Positions 17,151 to 24,989 of a DNA stretch of 40,026 nt are shown here, in pieces. Numbering within the stretch: the stretch's first letter is position 1; each line of letters opens with the position of its first letter. Position numbers and translations under genes: made by a program. The notes beneath the pieces were generated by a model. The model was not told where the DNA came from and ran no database searches. It saw nothing but the letters and a program-made list of their open reading frames with translations. This stretch comes from a virus. Location: the IMG/VR virus record IMGVR_UViG_3300034106_004094, positions 1-40,026 of that record. One strand, 5' to 3'.

Positions 17151-17852
17151 CTAATTATTAATATTTGGACAGGGGCAAGATAAATTTTCTAATTCTTCAT
17201 TTCCCATGTAATATTCTCTGGGCAGACGCTCTATCTTGGTCCAAATGTTTAGAGTAGAACCAACATCAAGATAAGTATTATTTTTATTATTTTTCCAAAG
17301 TTTATAAGATAGAATATTAGCAAAAGAACCAGCAGCAAACAAAAACAACTTATCTTTAGGATCGTCTTCCAAAATCATTTCAGGAAGATCTCTATTCAAT
17401 ACCCAAGCATTATAATCAATTGGATAAAATTTTTCAACTTTAAAAGGTAAATTATCAAGATTCGTATTCTTATGTGTTACAAGATGAATATCTCTTTCTT
17501 GATATAATGGAATATACTTTTCTTTATAAAAAGTATAATTATAATTTACAAAAATATTTGCATAGGTAATTTGCGATTCTTCTTGCCTTGAAAATAGAAT
17601 TGCATCTTTATAGCAAGGACAAATAGCAACATAATAATTTGGATCTTTGTATTGAAGAGATTCAATAAGTTCTTGTCTTGCCAATTCAAATAAAGGATGA
17701 TTCCCATTTGCCTGCCACTCACCATTTGCAGGAAAAAAGGAATCTCCTTTAATAGCACCCCACTCACCATCAGCAAATTTACTTAAAGCAAATTTTTCAT
17801 TAGATTGAAGTTTTTTATAAAAAACTTCAATTTCTTTCCTATAATCTTTCAT
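17151..17852 (-). CDS. Probable GT-D fold glycosyltransferase-like protein
   Basis: 233 residues. LSKFADGEWGAI near the N-terminus resembles the RFGDGE motif of GT-D (DUF1792-type) glucosyltransferases, and TYLDVGSTLNIWTK near the C-terminus matches their D-x-G-S segment. Ends with a Cys pair (LSCPCPN). Context inside a glycosylation operon supports the call, but the family match is from motif memory only. Confidence 0.5.
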   Translation of the reverse strand: MKDYRKEIEVFYKKLQSNEKFALSKFADGEWGAIKGDSFFPANGEWQANGNHPLFELARQELIESLQYKDPNYYVAICPCYKDAILFSRQEESQITYANIFVNYNYTFYKEKYIPLYQERDIHLVTHKNTNLDNLPFKVEKFYPIDYNAWVLNRDLPEMILEDDPKDKLFLFAAGSFANILSYKLWKNNKNNTYLDVGSTLNIWTKIERLPREYYMGNEELENLSCPCPNINN

Positions 17853-18565
17853 TTTTTCTTACAAACGGAAATAAAATATCCATTATGCCAATGACTATCT
17901 TGCAATACTACTTCTGGATAAACTCTATCTACACCGTTACTAGTTCTAATTTGCATAGAGTAAATAATTTCAATTCCTAATTCCTCAATTGCTTTTTCGG
18001 TTCCTTCACGAGGGCGAGAATCATTCCAATCATCTACAACAAATATAAAAGTATCGTCAAGTGCGGGAAGAACATACTTTAATCCATCATATTGATCTTC
18101 AACTTCATGTGGTCCATCAAATAGATAAACATTGAATTTACCAATATCGGTATAATCAACTTCTCTAAAATCTTCTTCATGAAGTTCTACACTGTTTTCA
18201 TCTTCATCTCTTAAGGTGTTTTGAATATTTTTTCTGAACTCATTTCTAATATCACCAAATTGAGACCAGTTATCAATACAAACAGAATGAACTTTGTTTC
18301 CATAAACTGCAGAACAAGCAGTGGAACCAGACCAAGACCCAACTTCAAGGTATCGTGCATCTTGAACAGTTTCAATTAAATTATTAATAAAAATTCTGTA
18401 TCTTTTACCAGACATTCCATACAAACCAAGAATCCAATTAGGCAACTTAGTTTCTTCTTGAACTGCTTTATCAAAAGCAGTCTTAATAAGTTCTGCATAT
18501 TTGTTTTTACTATTTCCCATTTCCTCAATGTAGGGATTGAAGGGGGAAGATTCTATCAAATTCAT
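17849..18565 (-). CDS. Class I SAM-dependent methyltransferase
   Basis: 238 residues. Motif I ARYLEVGSWSGSTACSA, acidic loop CIDNW, post-II VYLFDGPHE and motif IV-like FVVDDWND. Resembles Methyltransf_24-type enzymes found in glycan clusters. ATGA-coupled to the next gene. Confidence 0.75.
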   Translation of the reverse strand: MNLIESSPFNPYIEEMGNSKNKYAELIKTAFDKAVQEETKLPNWILGLYGMSGKRYRIFINNLIETVQDARYLEVGSWSGSTACSAVYGNKVHSVCIDNWSQFGDIRNEFRKNIQNTLRDEDENSVELHEEDFREVDYTDIGKFNVYLFDGPHEVEDQYDGLKYVLPALDDTFIFVVDDWNDSRPREGTEKAIEELGIEIIYSMQIRTSNGVDRVYPEVVLQDSHWHNGYFISVCKKK

Positions 18566-18586
18566 TATTTTCTATCCTATTTTTAT

Positions 18587-19246
18587 TTAAATAAATTTAT
18601 ATAAGTAACCATATGTTCCATTTGAAGATTGATTTTCTGGCAAAATATCCCAGAATTTTTCCACAGGATCTTGTAAAACTTCTTTATATGGATTTAAATC
18701 AAGATTTATACTATTATATGGGGGGAACAAATCTCCATTAAATTCAATTTTACAATCTCTATTAAGAGAATAATCAAAATTAGCACTTGTTATAAGTGCA
18801 TATTTAGATATTCTTTTCATTTCGGAAATAGAATTTAAATTATATTCAGTAGGCAAATGCTCAAGTGTATGTCTACAGATAACTAAATCAAATTCTAAAT
18901 CATCATAGAGTTTCATTTGAGATAACATATCATTGTTAGTAAATGTTACCTTATCAGATTTATATTTTTTATTTTCTTCTATCAATTCTTGACAAATATC
19001 ATTTCCAATATAAAATTCAAAATTTTGCTTTATGTTTTTCATCCAAAACCAATCACCACATGAAGTATCAAAAATTTTTTTTATATTATAATCTTCAATA
19101 ATTCTAACTAAATTTTTAGAATAAAGTTCAGTGTATCTTGTACTAGATCCCAAACCACTTTTCGATTCTCCACCAATTGGCAACCACATTCCTTTAGAAT
19201 AAAAATTACTATATGCGGATTTCAACTTTAAATTAAAATTTTTCAT
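18587..19246 (-). CDS. SAM-dependent methyltransferase (small-molecule/glycan type)
   Basis: 219 residues. FDTSCGDWFWMKN serves as the glycine-rich motif I, IGNDIC as the acidic strand, FTNNDML and LVICRHTLEHLP as motifs II-III (HxLEHL is typical of Methyltransf_11/25). Overlaps the preceding glycosyltransferase gene by 4 nt (ATGA). Substrate unknown. Confidence 0.75.
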   Translation of the reverse strand: MKNFNLKLKSAYSNFYSKGMWLPIGGESKSGLGSSTRYTELYSKNLVRIIEDYNIKKIFDTSCGDWFWMKNIKQNFEFYIGNDICQELIEENKKYKSDKVTFTNNDMLSQMKLYDDLEFDLVICRHTLEHLPTEYNLNSISEMKRISKYALITSANFDYSLNRDCKIEFNGDLFPPYNSINLDLNPYKEVLQDPVEKFWDILPENQSSNGTYGYLYKFI

Positions 19247-20013
19247 TTTTTATTTCGATAAAGTACAAATCCATTATCAACACAATATTTTAGATATTCT
19301 CTCATTTCACCTGTTCCTAAAGTAATGTGAGCAGTTGCATGTTGATCAGCACCGTATTGAATTGCTTTCAAGCTACTCCACATGCTAGTATCATCAGAAG
19401 GATGTGGTGGAACATAAGTTTTCAAATCAGTATACTTCTGCAACATATATGAAAAATGAATATCTTCACCACAAAGCATAGACCAATGTTCTTCCGGAAG
19501 TTCTCTCCAGAAAACAGAGAGAAGATCTCTAGAAAAAAACCAAGAATGACCAACGATATCAACTTCAACAGGTTCAGTATTATTTCCAGCACATTCTAGA
19601 TTTGATTCCCAACCAAACCTTGCATATTTTCCGTCAGGAAGTTGATCTAGTTCATAATTCCCATTTTTAAACCTAAGACCAATCCCACCAAGAAGTCCAG
19701 GATGCGTTTCATAAGTATTCAAACAATTTTCCAACCACCTATTACCGGGAATTGTATCATCGTCAAAAACACAAATATAATCGCTCTTTGCGTTTAAAGC
19801 ATATGCAAACCTTGCCCAAACTCCATAGTTATAATTACTAAGAGATGAATTAAGTTGAGAATATGTTTCTTCATCATATTCAATTCCTGGACAAGTATTT
19901 TGCCAATAAAAAATCTCTTTCACTGGCACAGTTTGATTTCTAATTGAATCAACTTGTTCTTTTAGATTTTTTCTTTTGTATCCATTAAGAACAACTGTAA
20001 TTGTTTTAGACAT
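19243..20013 (-). CDS. GT-A (family 2-like) glycosyltransferase
   Basis: 256 residues. ITVVLNGYKRKNLKEQVDSI at the N-terminus, the metal-binding ICVFDDDTIPGNRW (DDD), VDIVGHSWFFSRD and CGEDIHFSYML (ED acidic site). Cytoplasmic, inverting GT2-like enzyme expected. Second gene of the operon. Confidence 0.8.
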   Translation of the reverse strand: MSKTITVVLNGYKRKNLKEQVDSIRNQTVPVKEIFYWQNTCPGIEYDEETYSQLNSSLSNYNYGVWARFAYALNAKSDYICVFDDDTIPGNRWLENCLNTYETHPGLLGGIGLRFKNGNYELDQLPDGKYARFGWESNLECAGNNTEPVEVDIVGHSWFFSRDLLSVFWRELPEEHWSMLCGEDIHFSYMLQKYTDLKTYVPPHPSDDTSMWSSLKAIQYGADQHATAHITLGTGEMREYLKYCVDNGFVLYRNKK

Positions 20014-20049
20014 ATTTTAGAGTATCAATATAAGAAGTAATAGTATATA

Positions 20050-20853
20050 TCATATAATAAACCAACCATCACAATAAAGATCAATTACACTTTTAGTGTC
20101 TTTTAAATGACCACCAAACCAATTTTTAGGTGCAATAACATTTTTGCTTTTTGCCAACCAAGCTCCCCACCATGAAAAAGATGAATTAGCAATAATATGA
20201 TAAGAACATAAAGATTGTAAACATAAATCAATTCCCGTACCATTTTGTTCGGAAAAAATGAACCTGTCTTCTTTAAATAATTTTTGCCCTTTACACCAGT
20301 CAATATCATCAGAAAATATCATAACAGGAATATCATTTGGCATATAAGATAATCCATCTGAATAATATTCAAGATTTTGAACTGGGTGATGAGAAGTTCC
20401 CAAATAATCCCCTCTACGAATGTGAAGAGAAATAACCTGAGAACTTCCAAAACTTAAGGTAAATGCTTCTTCTGTAGGTTTTCTTATTTCATCAACAAAA
20501 GTAAATGCTTCTCTTAGTTCATTTTCTATATGTTGAAAATATTTTTGAGTTTGAAAATAACCATATAAACTAATATTATCTGGACAGTTATTCCAAATAT
20601 TTTGATCCAATGAGAAAGTAGATTCTACTAATTTTGAAAAATTTGTAACTAATTTTGGTGCATCAGGAAGTTTAAAACACTCAAAAATTGTTATATCAGA
20701 ATTTGCACAATTAAAATCTCTTGTAGAAACGACAGATCTTGGAGGAAGACAATAATCATAACCATTTTTACATGCAATTCCTCGAAGTGCTGCATATTGG
20801 AACATTTGATTTCCAAGTCTTCCTAAATTTCCTAAATCATCATTTGCAATCAT
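20050..20853 (-). CDS. Alpha-1,2-fucosyltransferase-like (GT11)
   Basis: 267 residues. GRLGNQMFQYAALRGIA near the N-terminus, SLHIRRGDYL (the GDP-fucose-binding HxRRGDY motif) and ANSSFSWWGAWLA at the C-terminal part, all diagnostic of GT11. Transfers L-fucose from GDP-fucose. First gene of the sugar operon, about 24 nt after the promoter -10 box. Confidence 0.92.
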   Translation of the reverse strand: MIANDDLGNLGRLGNQMFQYAALRGIACKNGYDYCLPPRSVVSTRDFNCANSDITIFECFKLPDAPKLVTNFSKLVESTFSLDQNIWNNCPDNISLYGYFQTQKYFQHIENELREAFTFVDEIRKPTEEAFTLSFGSSQVISLHIRRGDYLGTSHHPVQNLEYYSDGLSYMPNDIPVMIFSDDIDWCKGQKLFKEDRFIFSEQNGTGIDLCLQSLCSYHIIANSSFSWWGAWLAKSKNVIAPKNWFGGHLKDTKSVIDLYCDGWFII

Positions 20854-20876
20854 TTTTTAAATTTAATTCCATTATT

Positions 20877-20905
20877 ATTATAGCAAAAAAGGAGAGTTTA
20901 TGCAA
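20877..20905 (-). promoter_or_regulatory. Promoter of the glycosylation operon
   Basis: TTGCAT (20900-20905), 17-bp spacer, TATAAT (20877-20882) preceded by TGC (extended -10). The -35 box lies in the loop and stem of the terminator at 20885-20911, so transcription would start just beyond the T-tract. Confidence 0.75.
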
Positions 20906-20911
20906 CTCTCC
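20885..20911 (-). terminator. Intrinsic terminator overlapping the sugar-operon promoter
   Basis: Perfect 8-bp stem GGAGAGTT/AACTCTCC, 5-nt loop, followed by six T on the minus strand. Ends transcription from the small-gene region upstream. Confidence 0.88.
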
Positions 20912-21048
20912 TCTAGGTTTTTCATGCACGCCACCAATTCTTTGACTGGAAATTGGAAACCAGGCGGGAGAGAGTCCCATCCGCACCAGTCGTCACTTAT
21001 AATGCCCATACGACGAGGGCAAATCAGGGTTCAAACTTGACTCCACCA
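20912..21048. other. Unassigned intergenic segment
   Basis: About 137 nt with no convincing gene. On the minus strand a 43-codon frame starts at the ATG at 21009 (MGIISDDWCGW...), but it would run through the terminator and promoter to 20878. On the plus strand the end (21026-21048) looks like a tRNA T-arm, TCAGG-GTTCAAA-CTTGA, followed by CTCCACCA, yet no matching acceptor or anticodon arm exists. A perfect 8-bp hairpin (CTTGGTTT/AAACCAAG, 21049-21068) borders it. Confidence 0.4.
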
Positions 21049-21055
21049 CTTGGTT

Positions 21056-21283
21056 TTACGAAACCAAGAAAAGTTGGGATAATTTTGATATCTCAGAAAT
21101 ACCAAAAAATGCACATAAAAATAGTACATCCCACAATTTAAGTTTAATAGCAAAAGGTACTGTGAGTAATCCCCCAATAACTTTAATCATCAAACCGTAT
21201 TTAAAATCTCCCCACAACATAGTTTGATAACCAATCATAAGGAGAAAGTTCCCAAGATATCTTAGAACACTTATTTTAGACAT
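21056..21283 (-). CDS. Small membrane protein, hypothetical
   Basis: 75 residues with two or three hydrophobic segments (YLGNFLLMIGYQTMLWG, GLMIKVIGGLLTVPFAIKL, WDVLFLCAFFGI). ATG start at 21283. No family recognised; probably an inner-membrane protein. The gene end lies in a hairpin (21049-21068). Confidence 0.55.
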   Translation of the reverse strand: MSKISVLRYLGNFLLMIGYQTMLWGDFKYGLMIKVIGGLLTVPFAIKLKLWDVLFLCAFFGISEISKLSQLFLVS

Positions 21284-21311
21284 AAGTACTTTTTAAGACT
21301 CTCTGTGTCAA

Positions 21312-21527
21312 CTAAGCAACCTCAAGAGATTCAAGATCTTGGGCGATACACTCAATGAGAATGTCATAATTATCAAGAGGGTCTTCGGAAAACACCACTC
21401 CTTCATTTTCGTAGAAGCGGCGAACCTTTTTATAAAGTTTCGGATTCTTTACATCAAGGTAGAATTCACCGTTAGCAGCAGAGCGAAGAGTGCTAACATC
21501 TTTCTTGAATTTTGCGATCAGAGACAT
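21312..21527 (-). CDS. Conserved-type small hypothetical protein
   Basis: 71 residues (MSLIAKFKKDVSTLRSAANG...), acidic C-terminus DILIECIAQDLESLEVA. Mixed alpha/beta composition, soluble. First gene behind a consensus promoter at 21551-21579, so likely abundantly transcribed early. No known function. Confidence 0.75.
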   Translation of the reverse strand: MSLIAKFKKDVSTLRSAANGEFYLDVKNPKLYKKVRRFYENEGVVFSEDPLDNYDILIECIAQDLESLEVA

Positions 21528-21550
21528 TGTTTTGTTGTGTTTACTCTAGT

Positions 21551-21579
21551 ATTATAAGGGTTGGAGAGTTTTGTGTCAA
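21551..21579 (-). promoter_or_regulatory. Consensus sigma70-like promoter
   Basis: TTGACA (21574-21579), exactly 17 bp, TATAAT (21551-21556): full consensus. The upstream hairpin at 21582-21603 abuts it. Confidence 0.92.
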
Positions 21580-21581
21580 GT

Positions 21582-21603
21582 GTGCCAGTTTCATCACTGG
21601 CAC
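21582..21603 (-). other. Perfect 8-bp hairpin GTGCCAGT/ACTGGCAC
   Basis: Loop of 6 nt, no T-tract on either side. The plus-strand arm GTGTGCCAGTTT recurs at 28683 and 31767 in other spacers. May be a processing or termination hairpin for the upstream genes. Confidence 0.6.
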
Positions 21604-21632
21604 TCAGGGTGGAGATCAATAGACCCATATCC

Positions 21633-21755
21633 CTACTCACCTTTGTTTTGGTGTATGTACATTATACCGAGTGCTGGAGCAATTGTCAGTCCACATCCGA
21701 TAATGAACAATCCCATCTGACTATTTAACACAGTTTCTACAATATGAAATATCAT
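21633..21755 (-). CDS. 40-residue single-span membrane protein
   Basis: Reads MIFHIVETVLNSQMG, then a hydrophobic helix (LFIIGCGLTIAPALGIMYI) and a short basic tail. Its ATG overlaps the stop of the 27-residue peptide gene upstream (ATGA), which supports translation. Function unknown. Confidence 0.5.
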   Translation of the reverse strand: MIFHIVETVLNSQMGLFIIGCGLTIAPALGIMYIHQNKGE

Positions 21756-21835
21756 CTGTGTTCCCCACTTCCAACATATAATACAAACATCATAAGAATC
21801 ATCACAAAAACTCCGGTAATAACTTGATTGGTCAT
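21752..21835 (-). CDS. 27-residue membrane peptide
   Basis: MTNQVITGVFVMILMMFVLY plus a short tail. One transmembrane helix. Sits between two other tiny overlapping genes, all in one direction. Function unknown. Confidence 0.45.
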   Translation of the reverse strand: MTNQVITGVFVMILMMFVLYVGSGEHR

Positions 21836-21842
21836 TATCTAC

Positions 21843-22001
21843 TCATTTAATGTTATTAACAATTGTTAGAACCCCATGTGCATAAAAGAACAATAAAACT
21901 GCACCAATACTTGCAGATATTAATGATGCTGTTTTATTATGATCATCTATTGCCTTTGCAACAGATATATCAATCATTTCTTGAACTTCTTCTGGTGTCA
22001 T
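21843..22001 (-). CDS. 52-residue small membrane protein
   Basis: N-terminal amphipathic helix (MTPEEVQEMIDISVAKAIDD) followed by a hydrophobic span (ASIGAVLLFFYAHGVLTIV). ATG overlaps the stop of the upstream gene (ATGA), indicating coupling. No family recognised. Confidence 0.55.
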   Translation of the reverse strand: MTPEEVQEMIDISVAKAIDDHNKTASLISASIGAVLLFFYAHGVLTIVNNIK

Positions 22002-22147
22002 TTTTCATCTCCAAGAAACTTCGCAAGAGGATCTCTTCGGGTTTTGACTATTTCAACTGCTCGTTTATAAAACATATTATCCATATTTCCAGACTTTTCA
22101 AAAGTCTCTTTGATCTTCACCCAATTATCGTAGGTGTGCTGATCCAT
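21998..22147 (-). CDS. 49-residue hypothetical protein
   Basis: MDQHTYDNWVKIKETFEKSG then NMDNMFYKRAVEIVKTRRDPLAKFLGDEK. Helical, charged, soluble. First gene of a four-gene chain of overlapping tiny frames behind the 22174-22201 promoter. Confidence 0.6.
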   Translation of the reverse strand: MDQHTYDNWVKIKETFEKSGNMDNMFYKRAVEIVKTRRDPLAKFLGDEK

Positions 22148-22173
22148 AGTTTTAAAGATGAATACTACTAGTT

Positions 22174-22201
22174 ATATTAGTAGGTATTTCTAGATTGTCA
22201 A
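22174..22201 (-). promoter_or_regulatory. Promoter for the tiny-gene operon
   Basis: TTGACA (22196-22201), 16-bp spacer, TAATAT (22174-22179), about 27 nt before the ATG at 22147. Confidence 0.65.
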
Positions 22202-22242
22202 GTTTATGTTCGTTACATAACATAGTTTAAAAAATTATTAAA

Positions 22243-22500
22243 TTAACGAACTTCAAAATCCAATTTTCTTACTTTACGTTGTCTTCTTGCTTCTTGCCAA
22301 GCAATATCCTCATTAGTAAGAACAGAAGATTTTGATTTCGTGCGAATAGAATTTAGCATAACAACTTGAGATAAATCAAGTGCAGAAATTCTATCTCCGC
22401 GAATGGTTGCCATATTTGAACAACCACAAGTTATAGTTTTAGTTGGATGCCCCTCTAACTCTCTACCACAAGAGCGACATCTGATTTTTAAGTTTTCCAT
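22243..22500 (-). CDS. Small zinc-ribbon-like protein
   Basis: 85 residues. CRSCGRELEGHPTKTITCGC near the N-terminus gives a CxxC...CxC cluster suited to one zinc ion; the C-terminal half is basic (QEARRQRKVRKLDFEVR). Could bind nucleic acid or a host polymerase, but this is inference. Starts 12 nt after the Dps-like gene stop, so co-transcribed with it. Confidence 0.65.
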   Translation of the reverse strand: MENLKIRCRSCGRELEGHPTKTITCGCSNMATIRGDRISALDLSQVVMLNSIRTKSKSSVLTNEDIAWQEARRQRKVRKLDFEVR

Positions 22501-22511
22501 GATTAAAATAA

Positions 22512-23081
22512 TTATTGAACTGGTATTTGTTGTGGAGTTTCTTCAGGAACAATCATCGGCGTTTGTTCTGAATCTTCTACAGATAATTTAGAATTTTTTT
22601 CAGTTATAGATCTAAGCATCCATACAAATTTACCATGAGATTCCATTAAATCTTGAAGTAAACTTTCGGTTGCATATGATCTTTGATTTCCTGCTTCCTC
22701 AGATGCTTCTGTTAAAAGTTCAATAAGAATCATATTATCAGTCATCAATCTTTTAACCATTTCATCAGATTTAACAACTGGTTTTCCTGGAACAATTTGC
22801 TTTTGTCCCAGTTCATCCATTTGAATAATATTAGAACCTTCGCCAATAGAAGAAACTTCAACAATTCTTGAAAGAGACCCAATTGGACGAATATTCAAAT
22901 ATCTCATATGCTCAGATAAACGATCAATTTCTTCAAACATTGCTTCATATTGTTCTCCAAAAAGAGTATGAAGTTGTTGAAAATCAGATCCAACAACATT
23001 CCAATGAAAAACCCATGTTTTATGAAACAAAATAAAAAGATTTGCCTGAATATCACTAATTAATTTGTATAATTTTTCCAT
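22512..23081 (-). CDS. Dps/ferritin-like protein
   Basis: 189 residues from ATG at 23081. Dps ferroxidase signature: FHKTWVFHWNVVGSDFQQLHTLFGEQYEAMFEEIDRLSEH with the two His, Asp and Glu residues in register. Dps proteins form 12-mers that oxidise and store iron and protect DNA from peroxide. The C-terminus is extended by an acidic Pro/Glu-rich tail (TPMIVPEETPQQIPVQ), and an insertion (SSIGEGSNIIQMDELGQKQI) separates the second and third helices. A phage version might protect phage or host DNA from photosynthetic oxidative stress. Confidence 0.8.
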   Translation of the reverse strand: MEKLYKLISDIQANLFILFHKTWVFHWNVVGSDFQQLHTLFGEQYEAMFEEIDRLSEHMRYLNIRPIGSLSRIVEVSSIGEGSNIIQMDELGQKQIVPGKPVVKSDEMVKRLMTDNMILIELLTEASEEAGNQRSYATESLLQDLMESHGKFVWMLRSITEKNSKLSVEDSEQTPMIVPEETPQQIPVQ

Positions 23082-23095
23082 TATATCATACTTTT

Positions 23096-23272
23096 TCAAG
23101 TATTTATATTGGGTTTATTTAAGAAATACTCTACACTGTTCATCACATCATTCATAGCATCTCGTAGATTTTCACTCTGTCCAGATTCTTGTTTAACTAT
23201 GGGTCGGTGATCATCAGTAAGAGTCCAACGCCACAGATTCATATCTTTACAGTGCCAGAGATTAATTTTCAT
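23096..23272 (-). CDS. 58-residue hypothetical protein
   Basis: Starts MKINLWHCKDMNLWRWTLTD and continues without a stop to TGA at 23096, 15 nt before the Dps start. Trp-rich N-terminus, Asn-rich C-terminus. Its ATG follows closely on the porin terminator, so its transcript must start inside or beyond that hairpin. No family recognised. Confidence 0.6.
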   Translation of the reverse strand: MKINLWHCKDMNLWRWTLTDDHRPIVKQESGQSENLRDAMNDVMNSVEYFLNKPNINT

Positions 23273-23285
23273 ATTTACTATCTAT

Positions 23286-23310
23286 AAAAAAAGGAGGGGT
23301 TTCCCCCTCC
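23286..23310 (-). terminator. Intrinsic terminator of the porin gene
   Basis: 7-bp GC stem GGAGGGG/CCCCTCC followed by seven T on the minus strand, 23 nt past the porin stop codon. Confidence 0.93.
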
Positions 23311-23332
23311 AAATTTATAATACTTTCAGATA

Positions 23333-24859
23333 TCAGAAAGTGAACTTGGTCTGGATAATACCACCGAAGTTGGAAGAAGCACCAGTGAATGCCTGATTGT
23401 TAGAAACATAGAACACTGCAGGAGTGATCGAAATGTTGTCACTCACACGGTACTTGTAGAATGCTTCCCACATAAGGGCATCCTTAGAAAGACCAGCAGC
23501 ATTGCCAGGTTGACCGATAGCAAAACCAGCACCGTTACCCTTAGCAAATACATCACTCCACTGAAGACCAGCGAACCAACTTTGCGAATCAGTAGCAGCA
23601 TTAGGAGTTGCTTTTCCAAGAGCATTCCGACTTACATTGTTCCAACCATAACCAGCACTCACAGAAGGAATGACGCCAGATTTGGAAGGTTGCCAGTAAG
23701 CACTGATACCATAACCATTAGAGGTTTGACCAGGAGCAAGAGCACCAGATCCACCAGCAACAGCGTTGAAGATGCGAACACGAGTTCCTTCAGTACCATA
23801 ACGATAACCAAAGGCAGCACCCCACTGAGGAGCACGATAACCAATCTGTGCCAGAGTATTCAGACCACCAGATTGGTTGAACTCACCTCTGTTGGATTCA
23901 GAACCATTCTGAGCAACATAGTTTACACCAGCAACAAGTCCACCTTTCTTTCCAGGTTGAACATACTGAAGACCAAAACCAGATCCAGTTGCCTTGTTAT
24001 AGACACCAGGAGCACCGGCAAGTTGGAAGAAGTCCAGAACATCCGACTTATATGCCGAAGGAATCCATGACATCTCAGTGTTACGAACCAGAGCACCAGC
24101 AGTAGCAGTCATGCCCTTAGTAAGAACAGGGAACTGGTAATACAGACGATCCAACCACACGTTGCTGGAAGTTCCAGTACCTTGAGAAGTTTCTGCCTTA
24201 TCCAGTTTGAAGAGGGAGTTGGAAGAACCGAAAGGTTGAGCAGAGAAATTACCCGAACGAAGGCGAGTACGAAGTAGATCTTTACCAGTGAACGATGTAT
24301 CAAAGTTCAGACGAAGATCATAGTTGAATGCAGTATTACCAACATTCGTGCTGGGAGCATTACGAGTAGCACCAGGAGTCTGAGCACCACCAACACCACC
24401 AAGAACAAAGTTTGCTTCACCACGAAGTTTGGTAGTGGTGGAGAACTGAGTTGCTTCCAGGCGACCAACTTGTGTTTCCAGTTTGGTTACACGACCACGA
24501 ATAACTGCAAGTTCAGCACCAAATTCTTTCATAAGGCGTTGAAGTTCGTCGGTAACTTCCGTCACACGATCCAGGCAGGCGTTCAGCAGTGCTGCTGCCT
24601 CATAACGGGTCATTGATTGACCACCAGCATAAGTGCCGTTAGGGTAACCGGCAACACAACCGTAACGCTCTACAAGGGAGGAGAGTGCCCCGTATGCCCA
24701 ATCAGTAGACTTTACATCGGAGAATTGTGAAACGCTTGTAACCTGTTCCGAAGTGGAATATTGGTTGACTGCTGCAATATTAAGATCTGCCGCATTCGCA
24801 GCAACAGGAGCAACCATTCCCAGAGCAACAGGCGCAAGCATCAGTTGTTTGAGTTTCAT
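23333..24859 (-). CDS. Cyanobacterial-type outer-membrane porin with SLH domain
   Basis: 508 residues. A signal peptide (MKLKQLMLAPVALGMVAPVAANA) is followed by an S-layer-homology domain (SDVKSTDWAYGALSSLVERYGCVAGYPNG, MTRYEAAALLNACLDRV), a coiled-coil linker (ELAVIRGRVTKLETQVGRLEA), then a beta-barrel of OprB/Som type ending in GGIIQTKFTF with a C-terminal Phe. This is the complete architecture of Synechococcus SomA/SomB porins: SLH anchors to peptidoglycan, the barrel forms the outer-membrane pore. Codon use and GC look more host-like than the neighbours. It has its own CATAAATA late promoter and terminator, so it is expressed as a late gene. Presumably acquired from a host. Confidence 0.93.
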   Translation of the reverse strand: MKLKQLMLAPVALGMVAPVAANAADLNIAAVNQYSTSEQVTSVSQFSDVKSTDWAYGALSSLVERYGCVAGYPNGTYAGGQSMTRYEAAALLNACLDRVTEVTDELQRLMKEFGAELAVIRGRVTKLETQVGRLEATQFSTTTKLRGEANFVLGGVGGAQTPGATRNAPSTNVGNTAFNYDLRLNFDTSFTGKDLLRTRLRSGNFSAQPFGSSNSLFKLDKAETSQGTGTSSNVWLDRLYYQFPVLTKGMTATAGALVRNTEMSWIPSAYKSDVLDFFQLAGAPGVYNKATGSGFGLQYVQPGKKGGLVAGVNYVAQNGSESNRGEFNQSGGLNTLAQIGYRAPQWGAAFGYRYGTEGTRVRIFNAVAGGSGALAPGQTSNGYGISAYWQPSKSGVIPSVSAGYGWNNVSRNALGKATPNAATDSQSWFAGLQWSDVFAKGNGAGFAIGQPGNAAGLSKDALMWEAFYKYRVSDNISITPAVFYVSNNQAFTGASSNFGGIIQTKFTF

Positions 24860-24889
24860 AAATTTGTTAAGTTTTACAACTACAGTGTT

Positions 24890-24897
24890 TATTTATG
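24890..24897 (-). promoter_or_regulatory. Late promoter CATAAATA of the porin gene
   Basis: Seven of eight to the T4 late consensus, 31 nt before the porin ATG. Directly upstream is a GCTCC/GGAGC hairpin (24897-24916) that closes the tRNA transcript. Confidence 0.65.
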
Positions 24898-24917
24898 CTC
24901 CTGTTATTTTTGGAGCA

Positions 24918-24989
24918 AGCGGATGATCGGATTCGAACCGACGACAAACTGCTTGGAAGGCAGCCATTCTACCACTGAATTACATCCGC
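24918..24989 (-). tRNA. tRNA-Gly (UCC)
   Basis: 72 nt. 7-bp acceptor GCGGATG/CATCCGC, anticodon arm GCTGC-CTTCCAA-GCAGT, T-arm with TTCGAAT loop, discriminator U. No encoded CCA. Last tRNA of the array before the porin gene. Confidence 0.93.

Noticed and set aside
21026-21048. Complete tmRNA
   Set aside because: Only a T-arm and CCA-like end are visible; no tag frame or 5' domain.
23510-24070. 186-residue plus-strand frame opposite the porin gene
   Set aside because: Antisense shadow of a well-supported porin; Ser/Thr/Arg-rich translation with no domain.
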